A stretch of DNA of 64,000 nt, taken from NCBI GenBank assembly GCA_012295275.1, contig CM022679.1, positions 17,622,342-17,686,341 on the forward strand, in the 5' to 3' direction. The translations under genes were made by a program, and so were the position numbers. The DNA is from Chrysomallon squamiferum (Eukaryota; Mollusca; Gastropoda; Neomphalida; Peltospiridae). Below are positions 13,366 through 31,063 of this stretch, piece after piece (within the stretch, counting starts at the first letter, position 1; the number at the start of each line of letters is the position of its first letter). The notes below the pieces were generated by a model. The model made no database searches. It worked only from the letters and a program-made list of their open reading frames with translations, and was not told where the DNA came from.

Positions 13366-16300
13366 ATTTTCCACACATTAATGGAAGCTTTCAAGCAATG
13401 GATCAACATGGGTGAAATAACCGCCCTTTAATATTAAGCTTCGTCATTCTTTTAAATCACGACGATTATTATTATTATTTTAATTTCACTTGGAAGTTGC
13501 CGTACATTTTGCCGCCATTTTATCCAGCGATCTTGTGTTCACGTTTTGCGTTTGGCAAGCGAACTTTGATTATTTCCGCCAGATTATATTTATTGATAAA
13601 TTCAGGGTACATAATAAACATACAGTGGTACCTTGACTTACGACTTTAATTCATTCCGTGACCGAGCTCGTGTATCAAATCAATTTTCCCAACTGAAATT
13701 AATTGAAATATCATTAATCCGTTCCAGCCTCCCGAAAAAAACACCCCATTTTTGTTTGTTTTTGAACGTATTTTTAAATAAGAAAAATGTATTTATAAAT
13801 GACAAATACTGTATAAAAACAAAATAAAAGAGAATGTAAAGAAATAAATTGGTTTTGTAAAGTGTATTTATCTTGGAAATCAGACATTATTTTAACGCCT
13901 TTGGCTGGAGTTACACCCTTCATCTTTAGTATGGTACATATCGTAGAAGTACTACGCTCGTACTGCCTAGCCAAGTCGACTACATGCACACGTCGCTCAT
14001 ATTTTTCTTTAAATTCAAGCTTTAATGCAATGGACATCATCCGCTTCTTCTTCTTGTGATCACTGACCTTTGCACTCACTTTCTTAGGATCCATGGCCAG
14101 AAAAAAGAAATTTGGTAAAATACTGCACGAAACGCAAGCACAACACAACAGAGAGGTGAGGTAACCACGTGACGTAACCAGTGAGACGCAGGATGCTGAC
14201 CGGATGTTATGTGGTTCGTTGCGCCAACTCGCGGCGCGTATCTGAAGCTCGTTCATAATTCGGATTTTGGCTCGCAACTCAAAGCAAAAAATCGAACGGG
14301 CTCGTAACTCGAAAAATTCGAAAAATTTCGATGTACCACTGTACGTTATTGCTATTCAACGTCTGCTACACATGGTTTTATAAACGCAAGGGACTAAATA
14401 AATAAATCAGAAAAGAAGAATAACATTTGAAAAAAAGCTGCTGCCTATTTTTACAATTTCAATCACATAGAATCCCATATCAGTAAGAAATGGTCTTGTA
14501 AATTTGTAAATGAAATGATAAGTGATTGAGGATAATTACGTGTCCAGTAAAAATTACAGATTAAAATAGGGTCCAAGACTCAATGTACTGACAGTTAAAT
14601 AATTTTACCAATCTTTGTAAAATATTTAGTTAAAGATGCTGTTTTATTAGATACAGAATACTGATGTTTACATTTAAATGTTTAATTTATTATTCATGAT
14701 AACTGCTTGATACACTTATGTATGCTTTTAATGGTAAATGGACAATTCCCCACTCCACACATACACATACACACACAATCACATGTACATGCTCAGACAT
14801 AAACACATTCAAACACACGTTGTTGTTGTTGATGTTGCTGCTGTTATTACTATTACTACTACTACCACTATTATTATTATCATTACAGGATATTACTGTG
14901 TTGATTTTTGCCATGGACACTTACAATAAAAAAATAAGAGTGGGGAATTGTGCAAGTGGGAAATTGTCCTGGAACCTTTTTAACATATATATGTATGTTT
15001 TGACACTGATATATATTTTAATACAATGAGATAAGTTTTAACATGGTGATATGTTTTAAACACAATTTAATTTTAACACAGTGGTGTATGTGTTAACACT
15101 TTACTGTATGTTTTAGCCCAGTGATGTATGTTTTAATGCACTGAGGTGTTTTAACACATTGATAGTCATTTTATCATACTCTTGTGTTGTTAGGCTCATG
15201 TAAGAGAAGGCAGACCATACACAGAAGAGGAGATGCAAAGTGCACTGATGAATAAGAAACCTGGCTGTCCTCCCCACACTGTCCTGTCTTTCAAAAATGC
15301 CTTTCATGGTAGAACAATGGGTAGGTTTTTGCTACATACTTCAATTTACACACAAACTTTAGTAACATTCAAAATGTTTTAGAAAATCAGTTTAACAGCA
15401 CAGAGGTTTTTTCTAAATATTTAAACAGTTTTATTTAAATTGCTCGTTTAATAAATAATTAACTAATTAAGCAAATGCCAGCTGATTATTTAAATTAAAA
15501 TGATTCAGCATGTATGGGTGTTTGCTATTGTTCCACTTGTATAAGTATGAAAACATTAATATCTATTGTGTGACAAATATGATAGTAATTTCTAATTAAC
15601 ATTTATAAGGTGCACTAGCACTGACTCATACCAAGTCAATTCACAAGCTGGATTTGCCCCAGCCAGAATGGCCCATAGCGACATTTCCACAGTTAAAGTA
15701 TCCACTGGATGAGTTCACTCGTGAAAACATGGAGGAAGAAGACAGGTGTTTAGCTGAGGTAAAAATAATGTTTAATAAATAATTCTGAATATTTTTTTCC
15801 AATCAGAAATGTTTTTCATTGACATATATATATAAATAAATAGGTAAGTAACTAAGCAAGTGGATGACAATCAGACAGGCAGACAGATAAATAAATAAAA
15901 TAAAATTTATAAAAATAAAGTAAAATAAAATTTATAAACTAAAAGTCAAATAAAAATTTAATTATGACATAAATAGATGAATAACTTAAAAGAGACAAGA
16001 CATTTCTGAAGGGAAGTTACTGTGTTTTTTGAAACAACTTCAACCAGTAGATCATGTTCTTTCTAATCATTTTTACAAAATTTCTACAGTCTTAAAGTTG
16101 TTTTATTAATGAAAACACAAATGATCAGTAGAGGTACATCAGTCAAAAATAATCCAGTCATTCTCTGTTTCAGGGGTTAAATATTCTGTTTTAACATCCA
16201 AACTGAAGGTGATCTGTAGGTATAGCAATTTTGAAAAACAGTTTCTCAGACTAAAGTTAAATTCAAAATACACTTTAAAATAAAAAGTTCATTGTAATTT

Positions 16301-19300
16301 AATTACTTATCTACTGTGTTTAATAACTCCCAGATATCTGGATGAGGCAGTGTTGTAGTAATTAAGAACTGTACAGATTAGGTATTTGTTTAAAAGTTCC
16401 TTTTTTCCATATAAGAAAAACTACAAGCATCATCTTCAGTCACATTTATTTATTTACTTTTTTTTTCTGAATGAAACAGTTATCGCTCCTTATTTATTGG
16501 TTAGTTTAATTCTGCAAATTATACAGAGTTATTTATTAGTTTTATTTATTTATTGTAAAGGTACAAGACTTAACAGAGATATACAAGAAGAAAGGATCAC
16601 CTCCAGTTGCCATAGTAGTAGAACCAATTCAAAGTGAAGGGGGAGATAACCATGCTTCTGCTCACTTCTTTCAAGGTCTTCAGGACATTGCTCAAGAGGT
16701 GATTAGTGAGAAATATTTAATTTTGTTTTGTTTTGTCTTCAGTAAAAGATAGAATGAATAAAGAAGAAGAAACTAAGAATATTGAACTGTGGACTGATTT
16801 AAGATTACAATGCTTCAGACATTTTTTTTATAAACAATGAATAATTATTAAAAGTAATAATCTGACTAATGTGGAAAATAGAGATAAATTATATTTTTAA
16901 ATAGTTTGTTACAGGGATTTTGTTAATTAATATGCTCAAAATATTTTTCTTCACAGAAATTTTGTTGTCTAAGTTTTTAACAGTGCTAAGATAAATAAAA
17001 TATTACATTCTTTTCTTACATTTGAATTTAGAAGATAATAATAATTTTGTTTAAAAGTATAAAAAATACATAACAAACAATTACAGATTACTTTACATTA
17101 AATTAACTGACTATCCTTCCTATTTGTTTTGAATTAGAAATATAACACTTCGTAAACAAACAGTTATTATTTATGAATGATAAATGAATTGACTCTTTTG
17201 GCTTCTGCATACTGAATGCTGGAACTTTGTTTGATGTTTCCACTGAATTTAGAACAACATGGGTCTTTTGATTGACGAGGTTCAGACAGGGTGTGGTGCA
17301 TCCGGAAAGATGTGGGCACATGAATACTGGAATCTCAGAGACCCACCAGATCTCGTTACCTTTGCAAAGAAAATGATGACTGGAGGATTTTACTGCAGTA
17401 ATCAGTTCAGACCTAAAGAAGTAAATTTAATATTTTTAATACTTTAAATTATATAAATTTGTTGCATTTTCACAAACTGAGTCAGAAGTTGGCAAAGCAA
17501 TGCTGTAAATGTTTCCACTGTTGATAGTGTCTAAATATTGTTTCCTGCATTATTAACTGATTTCTCTAAAGTGGTGAAAATTCATTTGCTTAACTGCCTT
17601 GGAAACATATAGAAATGACAGGTTTATGTGCTTTCGGGTAATTCTGAGACAGTCACTAATAAACCAGGCATCACCGGAAAGTGAAATGTCATTTTTCCAT
17701 ATATGAGCATATATATGTTAATAACTGAGCTTTTCAACCTCTTAGATTGCTTAGAATGCACTCCCTATAATGTTCAGCACTGTAAATAATTTTGATCACA
17801 TGGTCATACACCTAGCTGTTAATCTGATCGGTTCAGTGAAAGGTCATTTAATAAACCTAAAATGGATGCATATCACGTATTTTCATCGTGAGGTAGCTGA
17901 CCTAGATAAAATAAAAAGAAACAACTGATAGCATTTATCCTGGTTTTGTCAGAGAGAATGACAGTCACAGTCATGCTTCACAACAGTTTGCTCTACTTAC
18001 AATGTTAATTGTTTTCAGTCACTTCTGTCAGTGACACAATAGCATGATATTTTTTAATGTGATCATGTACAGTTCAACTGTTTCACTTTGAGTTTTTAGA
18101 GGATTTGACAGTGAGCCCGATGAGGACAAGACAATTAAATGTACTATGATAAAAACTGATAAAGATGAAAATTACCATTTTGACTTACAGGAAAATGACT
18201 TGCAAACTGTGATGGAAGTAAAAACAAAATACACCTGTTATGGCACTGGCAGATTAGGGAATAGCATTTGTCAATCTTCCTTAACACCTGTACATGTAAA
18301 TAAAAAAATAACAAGTAAAAAATATATCAGTTACTTAAATTATTGTTTTTATTACTGCTGAAAGGGAAAACAGTATTTGTACTGTTAATGTTATTCTTCT
18401 TCTTCTAGTGTTCAATGTTATAACAGTGATACATGGCTTTAAATATTTAAATAATTTATGTAAGTAGATATAGATGTGCTAAGGCATGACATTTTTGTTT
18501 TTCGTGTTCTTTGCAAAGTGATTAACTTTATTCAGGTATTTACCTACACCATTATCAAAAAGATGTACATAGAATTATTTAAAAAAAAAAAAAAAAATTT
18601 GAATACTCCAAACTTAGTCCATCTAAATTAAGATATGTTGTGCTGGTTAGAGCCTTTGCTTCCAAACTTTGAAAACCATTTTCTGCATTTTATGGTTTTT
18701 ACCCCCAATAAATTTATCATATCTTAATCCTGATAGAATTGATGAGTCATCTTATGTTATGTTATAACATAAGAAAACAGAAATGCAACTATTTCAAATG
18801 GTCCTAATAACTCATTTTGGAATTTTTCCAACAAGCGAATCATTTTGTAAGAACATGATTTAAATAATTAAAGTAATAACTTCATAAAATGTTTAGATTA
18901 TGAAAAATGAGTTTACAAACTGTAACAATTTTTAAATACAGTTTAGCTAAATATCTAACTGTTGTAAATAATGAAAACAAAAATACATAAAAAAACCCAC
19001 AACAAAACAACAACATTACACAAAGTTGGTCAAGAAATGAAAATTTATAAATCATTTCCATGTGTTTTTTAATCATTTGTTCATATCATATTGAACTGTT
19101 TAATAATGTACATGCTAATACCAAATGGGTAATATTAAGATAGATAGTAGATTTCAATGTTATTTGATTTCTACAGGCTTACAGAATTTTCAACACTTGG
19201 GTTGGGGATCCCTCAAAAGTTGTGTTGCTGCAGGAAGTGGTCAGTGTGATTAAAGAGCAGAATGTTCTCAACAACGTGGAACAAGTTGGAGAATATGTCA

Positions 19301-21562
19301 AGAATGGATTGGAGGGTGCACAGGTACATATACACGTACATAATATAAGTTCATGTAAAATGAAATACATCTGAACTGAAGAATATTCAGGTACACACAT
19401 ACATACAGACATACATACAAACATGTATATACATGCTCACATACATACATACATGCATATACATGCACACACTGCGATTCCATTTAAGCTGAAGGAGTTG
19501 CTGAACTGAAGAATACTAATGTATACACACACACAAAGACCTAATATGTGCTGATAACTGAAAGAGACTGAACTGCAGATACTCATTTGAATGCCTACAC
19601 AAACTGACAGACAGAGAATAATATTTACTATGTTGGGAAAGTCATCTAAAATATTGTTAGCAGGTTCATTTCACATTAGTACAAACAATATGTTGAATAT
19701 CTAATAACAATTAACATGCATGAATAAACATTCATTCAGAATTAGCTAATGTTAATTTTAGGTTTTAACAGTGAGAGGTTTAACCTTTATACTGGGTTGT
19801 ACAAAAATAAATATTTGTGTAACTTTTACTAAACTGTAAAGTTAAATTAAATTTGTGTATTCTGTTATTGTTATAATTATTGCCGTTACATATTTTTCTC
19901 TTTTTTTTTTCATTTCTTTTTATGATAAACAAATATTTTAGTATATATTTTAGGTATTTTTAAATTTAATTAAATTTATATATTGCTATTATTAAATGAA
20001 CATTCTTCTTTTCAGAATCTTTTTCCTGGGATGTTGAATAATGTCAGAGGTCTGGGAACCCTGATTGCTATTGATTTCAAAGATGTTTCTGCTAGAGACC
20101 AAGCCTTACTAACTCTTAGGAGAAAGGGTAAAGTTCTCAAAAATATTGTTGAAATCCTCAAAATAAAACTTAAAATTTCTGTCTCTAATTTAGCATTCTG
20201 ATGTTTAATATGTGGCTTGTTCATGGATACTGATAGTCAGAACTTATGCGATCAGTGTTTATGTTTTTACCATCTTCATGGACTTACTCTAATTATACAC
20301 TTTGTAATTTGAGGGAAGTCATTTTTACTTATATAAATTCCACAAGCAGATATACATTAATAATGTCTAACTTGTTGTGAATACTGAAGCACATAACAAA
20401 TATATCTGAATATTAACACAATCACAAGTATATTGATTTGTAAATATTAATTTCTCAATTAGTTTAAAAGAATAATAGTTCATTAAATGAATAAAGTAAC
20501 AGTTTCAAATGTTTTAGATGCTTGTAATTTTATATAGATTATTTTTACCGTATATACTTGTGTACAAGGCGACCTTATGTATAAGTCGATGTGTATTTTA
20601 AGACCAAACATTGCGTCATTTTAGGTATTACTTGTGTATAAGTCGACTGTAGATTCCAGGCACCGTCACTATTTTTAGACCAGTGTGACAGTGCCATGAA
20701 GGCCTACATTGTACGCCTACTGTAACATAACTTGCACGAGCTGTAACTTGCACGAACATACCATAATAACGTAAATGCATATATTACACGAGCTATAGCC
20801 TAAATGTATCATAAATAGTATCTCTTTAATGTAATAGGTCTAACATGGAGACCCAACTTACCGTTATATTTAGCCGTTCCGTGATTTACAAAATTTGTCG
20901 GTAGTGGATATTAATGACGATTGCAATATTATTTCACCAAATTCTTTACAATTAAACAAGTGAGTTTTGTTTATGAAATTAGGACCGATACTTAGCGCAA
21001 TTTGGCAGAGAAGTCTGCATTCCTAGATCATTGCAAGACGCCGTCAGGCATAACGCCGTACTGACGGTTTTCTCGCTTTAAAATGTATTTTTATGTCATT
21101 AAACGGAAGAATATCATATTTTACATTCATATTTGGTTTTGTTATTTAATTTTTCAAAAAATTTTATACGATAAAATTATATTTTTGAAAAGCTGAAAGA
21201 CCGCGATTATTTTAGATGCATCCCGTAGCAAAAAATAGTCAAAATGGCGACTCTTCAGCAACAGCTACAAAAGCATTACCTATGTTACTACGTATAAGTC
21301 GACCCCCAAAATATTACCTTAATATAGTCTCCCAAAAATTCGACTTATACACAAGTATGTATGGTATTTATGATACATAAAGTAACTGCCAGTTTGTACT
21401 TTATTAAATTCTTATGAAGAATAATTTTGATTTGCAGGTATTAATGTTGGCAGTTCTGGTATCCAGACACTGAGACTCCGGCCAACTCTAATCTTTGAGA
21501 AGAAACATGCAGACATTTTCCTGGATGTGTTTTATAGTGTTGTCAAAGACATGAATAAGTAA
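6017..21562 (+). CDS. ABAT: 4-aminobutyrate aminotransferase, mitochondrial (ABAT copy B, complete)
   Basis: Complete GABA transaminase, 497 aa (human about 500). Exons: 6017-6086, 6759-6874, 8289-8406, 10192-10241, 10536-10616, 12454-12546, 15194-15320, 15610-15758, 16561-16698, 17253-17420, 19177-19323, 20016-20127, 21438-21562; all GT-AG with consistent phases. Start is the ATG at 6017; an in-frame ATG at 6026 is an alternative. The N-terminus (RHLQRF and other basic residues, no acid in the first 20) fits a mitochondrial presequence. Family landmarks are intact: CGAC at 159-162 (the CxxC that binds a 2Fe-2S cluster in the mammalian dimer), FHGRTMG with substrate-binding Arg216, SEGG, DEVQTG (Asp322, Gln325) and AKKMMTGG with PLP lysine Lys353. 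It should deaminate GABA in the mitochondrial matrix (GABA shunt). Introns carry a LINE fragment, a Tigger element and a TA-flanked inverted-repeat element. Confidence 0.96.
7924..7944. repeat. Poly(A) tract in ABAT-B intron 2
   Basis: About 20 consecutive A. The rest of intron 2 (6875-8288) is AT-rich with no recognised element. Confidence 0.85.
8517..8582. repeat. (GA)n microsatellite
   Basis: About 33 perfect GA units shortly after the intron 3 donor of ABAT-B. A (TG)n run follows about 340 bp downstream. The rest of intron 3 (8407-10191) has no recognised element. Confidence 0.97.
8921..8974. repeat. (TG)n microsatellite
   Basis: TG repeat with two TTTG interruptions near its right end, in ABAT-B intron 3. 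Confidence 0.96.
10329..10396. repeat. Compound (TG)n (TCTG)n microsatellite
   Basis: TG run passing directly into seven or so TCTG units, in the short ABAT-B intron 4. Cys-rich open frames here are artefacts. Confidence 0.95.
10883..11691 (-). mobile_element. Non-LTR retrotransposon (LINE) fragment: RT tail plus RNase H
   Basis: An open frame on the minus strand covers about 270 codons with no stop. Its start shows the motif typical just downstream of LINE reverse transcriptases ([14 protein letters not shown], then [13 protein letters not shown]). About 120 residues later comes an RNase H-like block (IYTDGSKD, then [14 protein letters not shown]). An RT followed by RNase H points to a LINE of the I/Jockey-type groups; I cannot name the clade. 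The later RNase H residues look degraded (YYNQSS where a conserved Asp is expected). It lies antisense in ABAT-B intron 5 and is 5'-truncated, the usual state of LINE copies. No poly(A) tail or target duplication was identified. Confidence 0.82.
13136..13184. repeat. (ATT)n microsatellite
   Basis: About 16 ATT units in ABAT-B intron 6. Confidence 0.96.
13300..13364. repeat. (GA)n microsatellite
   Basis: About 32 perfect AG units in ABAT-B intron 6, 250 bp left of the Tigger element. Confidence 0.97.
13623..14341 (-). mobile_element. Tigger/pogo-type DNA transposon, internally deleted (copy 1)
   Basis: A 719-bp element bounded by TA dinucleotides (13621-13622 and 14342-14343) with inverted ends: left CAGTGGTACCTTGA, right (reverse complement) CAGTGGTACATCGA. 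On the minus strand an ORF from Met at 14094 to about 13870 matches the N-terminus of Tigger transposases, with a basic MDPKKVSAK start and a helix-turn-helix run [18 protein letters not shown] (CENP-B N-like). The DDE catalytic core is missing, so this is a non-autonomous deletion derivative. It lies in ABAT-B intron 6. Confidence 0.9.
14743..14950. repeat. 13-bp perfect inverted repeat enclosing microsatellites
   Basis: CAATTCCCCACTC at 14743-14755 is perfectly inverted at 14938-14950. The loop of about 180 bp holds CA-rich and GTT/ATT-rich simple sequence. It could be a decayed MITE. No clear target duplication is seen. Confidence 0.5.
15027..15165. repeat. Degenerate minisatellite upstream of ABAT-B exon 7
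   Basis: Four to five imperfect copies of a unit of about 28-33 bp built on TTTTAACACAGTGATGTATG, ending about 30 bp before the acceptor of exon 7 at 15194. Confidence 0.55.
20548..21364. mobile_element. 817-bp non-autonomous TA-flanked inverted-repeat element
   Basis: Flanked by TA (20546-20547 and 21365-21366), with terminal inverted repeats of about 25 bp: left begins CCGTATATACTTGTGTA, right (reverse complement) begins CCATACATACTTGTGTA and runs into TAAGTCGA. The ACTTGTGTATAAGTCGA module occurs again inside the left end (about 20630-20646) and TAAGTCGACC recurs near 21294, so the ends are compound. No transposase ORF is visible. TA duplication suggests a Tc1/mariner-type family. It lies in the last intron of ABAT-B. 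Confidence 0.8.
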
Positions 21563-23085
21563 CAGAATCTTTATTCTGCCAGATTTTTTGTTGCCCGAGT
21601 TCATACTATCATAGTGTTGTCCAGGGAAGTGAGTAAAAAAATAATTATAATTTGTGCTTTTAGTGCTTTTTATACAATGTTGTTATTTTAGCTCATTTTA
21701 TCAATAAAAAAATGGTTATTACTAAAAAATAGTTTATTACATTATGCAAGTGTGGTTACTTCACTGTAAACAGTTGCTTTCTATAAATATACATCATTTA
21801 AGTGTTAAAATATCTGAATGTTTTTATCATTTTGTTTATGATTGTACCACATTGTTTGCTAAGATTTTCACTGATTTTCTTTAGAAAGAAAGACAAAATG
21901 GATGTTCCATATATCACTGAAAGTTTTTACCTATGATCGCCATCTTTTTTCTTCTTTGTCCTATCAACTGATCAGTTGATATTTTTCTCATTTCACAAAA
22001 ACAAAAATATTGTTAAAATATTGTCAAACATTAATTCTCCAGTTTTGTCAAAATTACTTTTTACAATGTATTTGTAAATTAATTATGTATTTCTTTACTG
22101 TAATAAATGATCTGGATATTAAGAAAACTGATTTTGAAATAAAGTTAGATTTATATTTAATGTTGGAATAAGGGTATTTACTGACAATATTAAGTTGTTC
22201 ATATATTTACAGTCTTTAAAGAAACTCAAGTAATACATTTAATTATCTCATCAGATTCATTGTTTTCTCTACATATTTTGCTCCCAATATGAACAGCCAT
22301 TTAAAGTAATTTTTAAAACCAATTTCAAATTAATAAGTAGGAAAATTATATTAAACTGTTGTACTTTTTTCCTGTTTCATATATCCACTTAGTATTTAGA
22401 AATAAGTGGATGTGTAAATATTGGTAATTGAAACAATTACAACACAATCTACTTAGAACATTTTATTAGTATCACACAAAAATTTAGTAAATGATCTTAT
22501 TATGTTTAGAATAAACCTGTACTTGTTGTGACACACAGAGAGAAAACAAAGCAATAACACACAAACACAGATAAGTTGGTGATGTGGCCTTCAAATAGAC
22601 CACATAATTTATTTTCAAACTGCAATCTGTAAATCAAATATAGAAATCCATGGGACCTTGTTGTTTACCATTTTCAGTTAAAATGAAATAGTGTGCCCTG
22701 ATTTTAAATGAACACTCCAAAATATTAATCACCTGTGAATAAAGACTTAGAAATTAAAAACTGATGTAGAAATAAGCTGGAAACATTCTGCATGTTTATT
22801 AATGGAAGTGGTCAGCTGCAATATATGCTTTTATGAATTAACTTTTATCTAAAAATTTTATATCATCATCAAACCTTACAATTAGTCACAATCATTTACA
22901 AAGTAATCATCTGTAATGATCCACTCATAAAACACAGTTTCTTTTTAAGTCTTTTATAGTATCTTGAAATAAAATAAATTAAAATCAAATATGATTATTT
23001 TTTTTTTTTCATTTATATCAAATGCAAGACATTAAAAAAGACCATGTACAGAAAATTTAAGAAATCATCAACATTTCCTGGCTGC
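21563..23085. other. Tail-to-tail spacer: ABAT-B and GTPBP1 3' UTRs
   Basis: No coding region. An AATAAA at 21703-21708, about 140 bp past the ABAT-B stop, is a good polyadenylation signal. On the minus strand, AATAAA (plus-strand TTTATT at 22795-22800) could end GTPBP1. The interval therefore probably holds both 3' UTRs. Confidence 0.6.
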
Positions 23086-28740
<5,655 letters not shown>

Positions 28741-29518
28741 ATTTATGTTACTTCTTCTTCTTTTTATGGGAATGCCACACTTTGGATGTTAAAACAGAAA
28801 GCAGACTGAAGAAACTTTAAAAATGTAAATATGTAAATATATGGTTAAAAACTATTAATTCTGTCTAGTGAAGTGTGAAGATCATATTCTTAGTATCATC
28901 TTTCTTCAGTTTTCTAGTAACTAGTGAAGTTACCAGCTGATGTTGTTACTTCTTCATAGTTTCTAAAATAAATAAAAAATAAAGTTTATTTCACTTATTT
29001 GGTTATTTATTGTTCTTGTCATTCCTGCATGATTACAATTTACATCATGCTATTCTAATATTTACGTGTTCACAATCACAGTATTACTGTATTCAGTATT
29101 GCTGTATTATATCGAATATTCTGTAGGAAAGAAATGGAAATTGACAGCTCAGTGAATCATGAAACTTTTTTTTTACATTGCACCATCTGTCGCATATCAT
29201 TAAAAATGATCATCATCAATATGGGTTCAAACATTCATGGCATATGACGATATGTAAATTTGAAGTTGCACACGTTATATCTGAATTTCACATATTAATA
29301 TATAAATGTTTGATGTAATACCTTTTTTTATAGAGTTTTTTGACAATGCATCACTGACGCAACAAATTTGCAACCTACCAAAAACAAGATCCTTGGTTAC
29401 ACCATAACTTGCAAATAAAACATTTCGCCAACATGTCATCAATACGTAGTTTTTATTTTTATTTTTTTATTTTATTTAAACCGGATGCTAAAAAAACACG
29501 GTGCGTGCTTGTAGTTCT

Positions 29519-29565
<47 letters not shown>

Positions 29566-31063
29566 TTTTAGATAATATTTTAAGTTTCTGAAATATAATT
29601 TATATTGTAAATTAGTTTATTCCAAAACTGACAGAAGGCTATCGGCAAATATTTCTAATACGTATCTAAAAAGAATAATTATTTTGATAATATTGTTACT
29701 GCTGTACTAACATTTTGTAGACGATAATTTCCGGTTCCTTTTTCGGTTTGAGAAATAAATGTCAAATGACTTTTTGTCTGCGGATGTGGATTTTGATTTT
29801 TATTCAACAAAGAATTAACATTTCGTCTAACGATGTCACTGCCAAAACTGTGTAGTTTGCAAGTTTCTTAAATCGGTGTACGAAAAATCTTTTATTCCGC
29901 AATCAAAATTTGTCTAAATTGTTATTGCCAGGGCCAACACTCATTCAAGTCGTATAATAATTAATATTCCATAAGGAGAATTAGTAAATTGCTAACTTAA
30001 AAAATTAATATACTAACTAAACTAAACGATTATATATCATTATACTAGTCAGTTTAGTGGCGTCAATTAACGATACAGATACTGAGATATAAATAAGCGT
30101 TACTCATCTAGTTAATCTCTTAAAATTTTATATTCTGTTATCACAAATATTTATATCCAAAGTGTAGTTATCAATACATTTAATGTAATTCATGATTTTG
30201 CATTATACTAGGCAGGAAAAACTATCTGGAAAACAAAAACAAAAACAACATGCACACACAAAAAAAAAAAAAAAAAAATGAAAAAAGAAACCCAACCACA
30301 ACAACAAACAAACGCCTATCAAATAAACCTTTTAAATTATTTGATAATAGCCACTAAATAACAATCATTTGGCTGATTAATATAAAATAGCTTATATATA
30401 TACACACACACACATATATATACATTTTAATCATAAGATCAGTCTGACAATTTTAGTATTGTATTTTTATTAGATGGTTATGAAATTGGTGAATAAAGTG
30501 TTTACAGTCTTGCCAATGTATTGTACGGTTAATTAGCAGAAGATTTATGTCAATTTTTTCAGATCTCAACTGGTTCTTAGAAAGTTGATTTCCATGGTAA
30601 AATAGTTGAAAAAACATTTTGACAAACTGAAAATGTGAATAAATTAAATTATGATACTTACAGTATTGCTAAGAACATGATTCCATGACTATCAAAACAA
30701 TGATTTAAAGAAAAATAAATTGAAATATTGAAATTCTGAATGTATTAAGCTGATGGTCTAATTAAAACATTATTGTATTATTAGTATATTTGCAAATACT
30801 TTTTATTTTAATACCATAAATGCTTCACTGAATTAAAGTGTATACTTTTTACAACATGTAGTAGTAGGTTAAGTCATCTAAATTAATACAAGTGGTATTA
30901 CATATTATGCTTTACACTTAAACAACTGAAGTATGGAGTTTGATACTTTGCAATTGATTGGATGTTTTTTCATTTATTATTAGTATCAAATTATTTGTTC
31001 AAGTTTAATAATTTTGGGGTTAATTAACAGGAATAAATAATATATATTTTAACAATTTGTAGA
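28741..31063. other. Head-to-head spacer: GTPBP1 and JOSD upstream regions
   Basis: About 2.3 kb between the two start codons, without a recognised gene. It contains a 36-bp poly(A) tract (29526-29561) and another A tract near 30261. An ETS-like TTTCCGG at about 29732 lies in the least AT-rich part, where a shared promoter could sit. The JOSD start codon is preceded by TTGTAG, which could be an acceptor for a 5' UTR intron. Confidence 0.5.
29526..29561. repeat. Poly(A) tract
   Basis: 36 consecutive A between GTPBP1 and JOSD. It is simple sequence; no retroposon body was recognised next to it. Confidence 0.9.

Noticed and set aside
13774-13869. C-terminal part of the minus-strand frame beyond the Tigger transposase match
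   Set aside because: Similarity ends near 13870; the rest is A/T-rich read-through rich in Phe, Leu and Tyr.
18095-18361. Acidic open frame in ABAT-B intron 10 ([10 protein letters not shown] and following)
   Set aside because: It looks somewhat protein-like but shows no recognised family or splice sites, and lies inside an intron on the same strand; it may be a decayed transposon piece.
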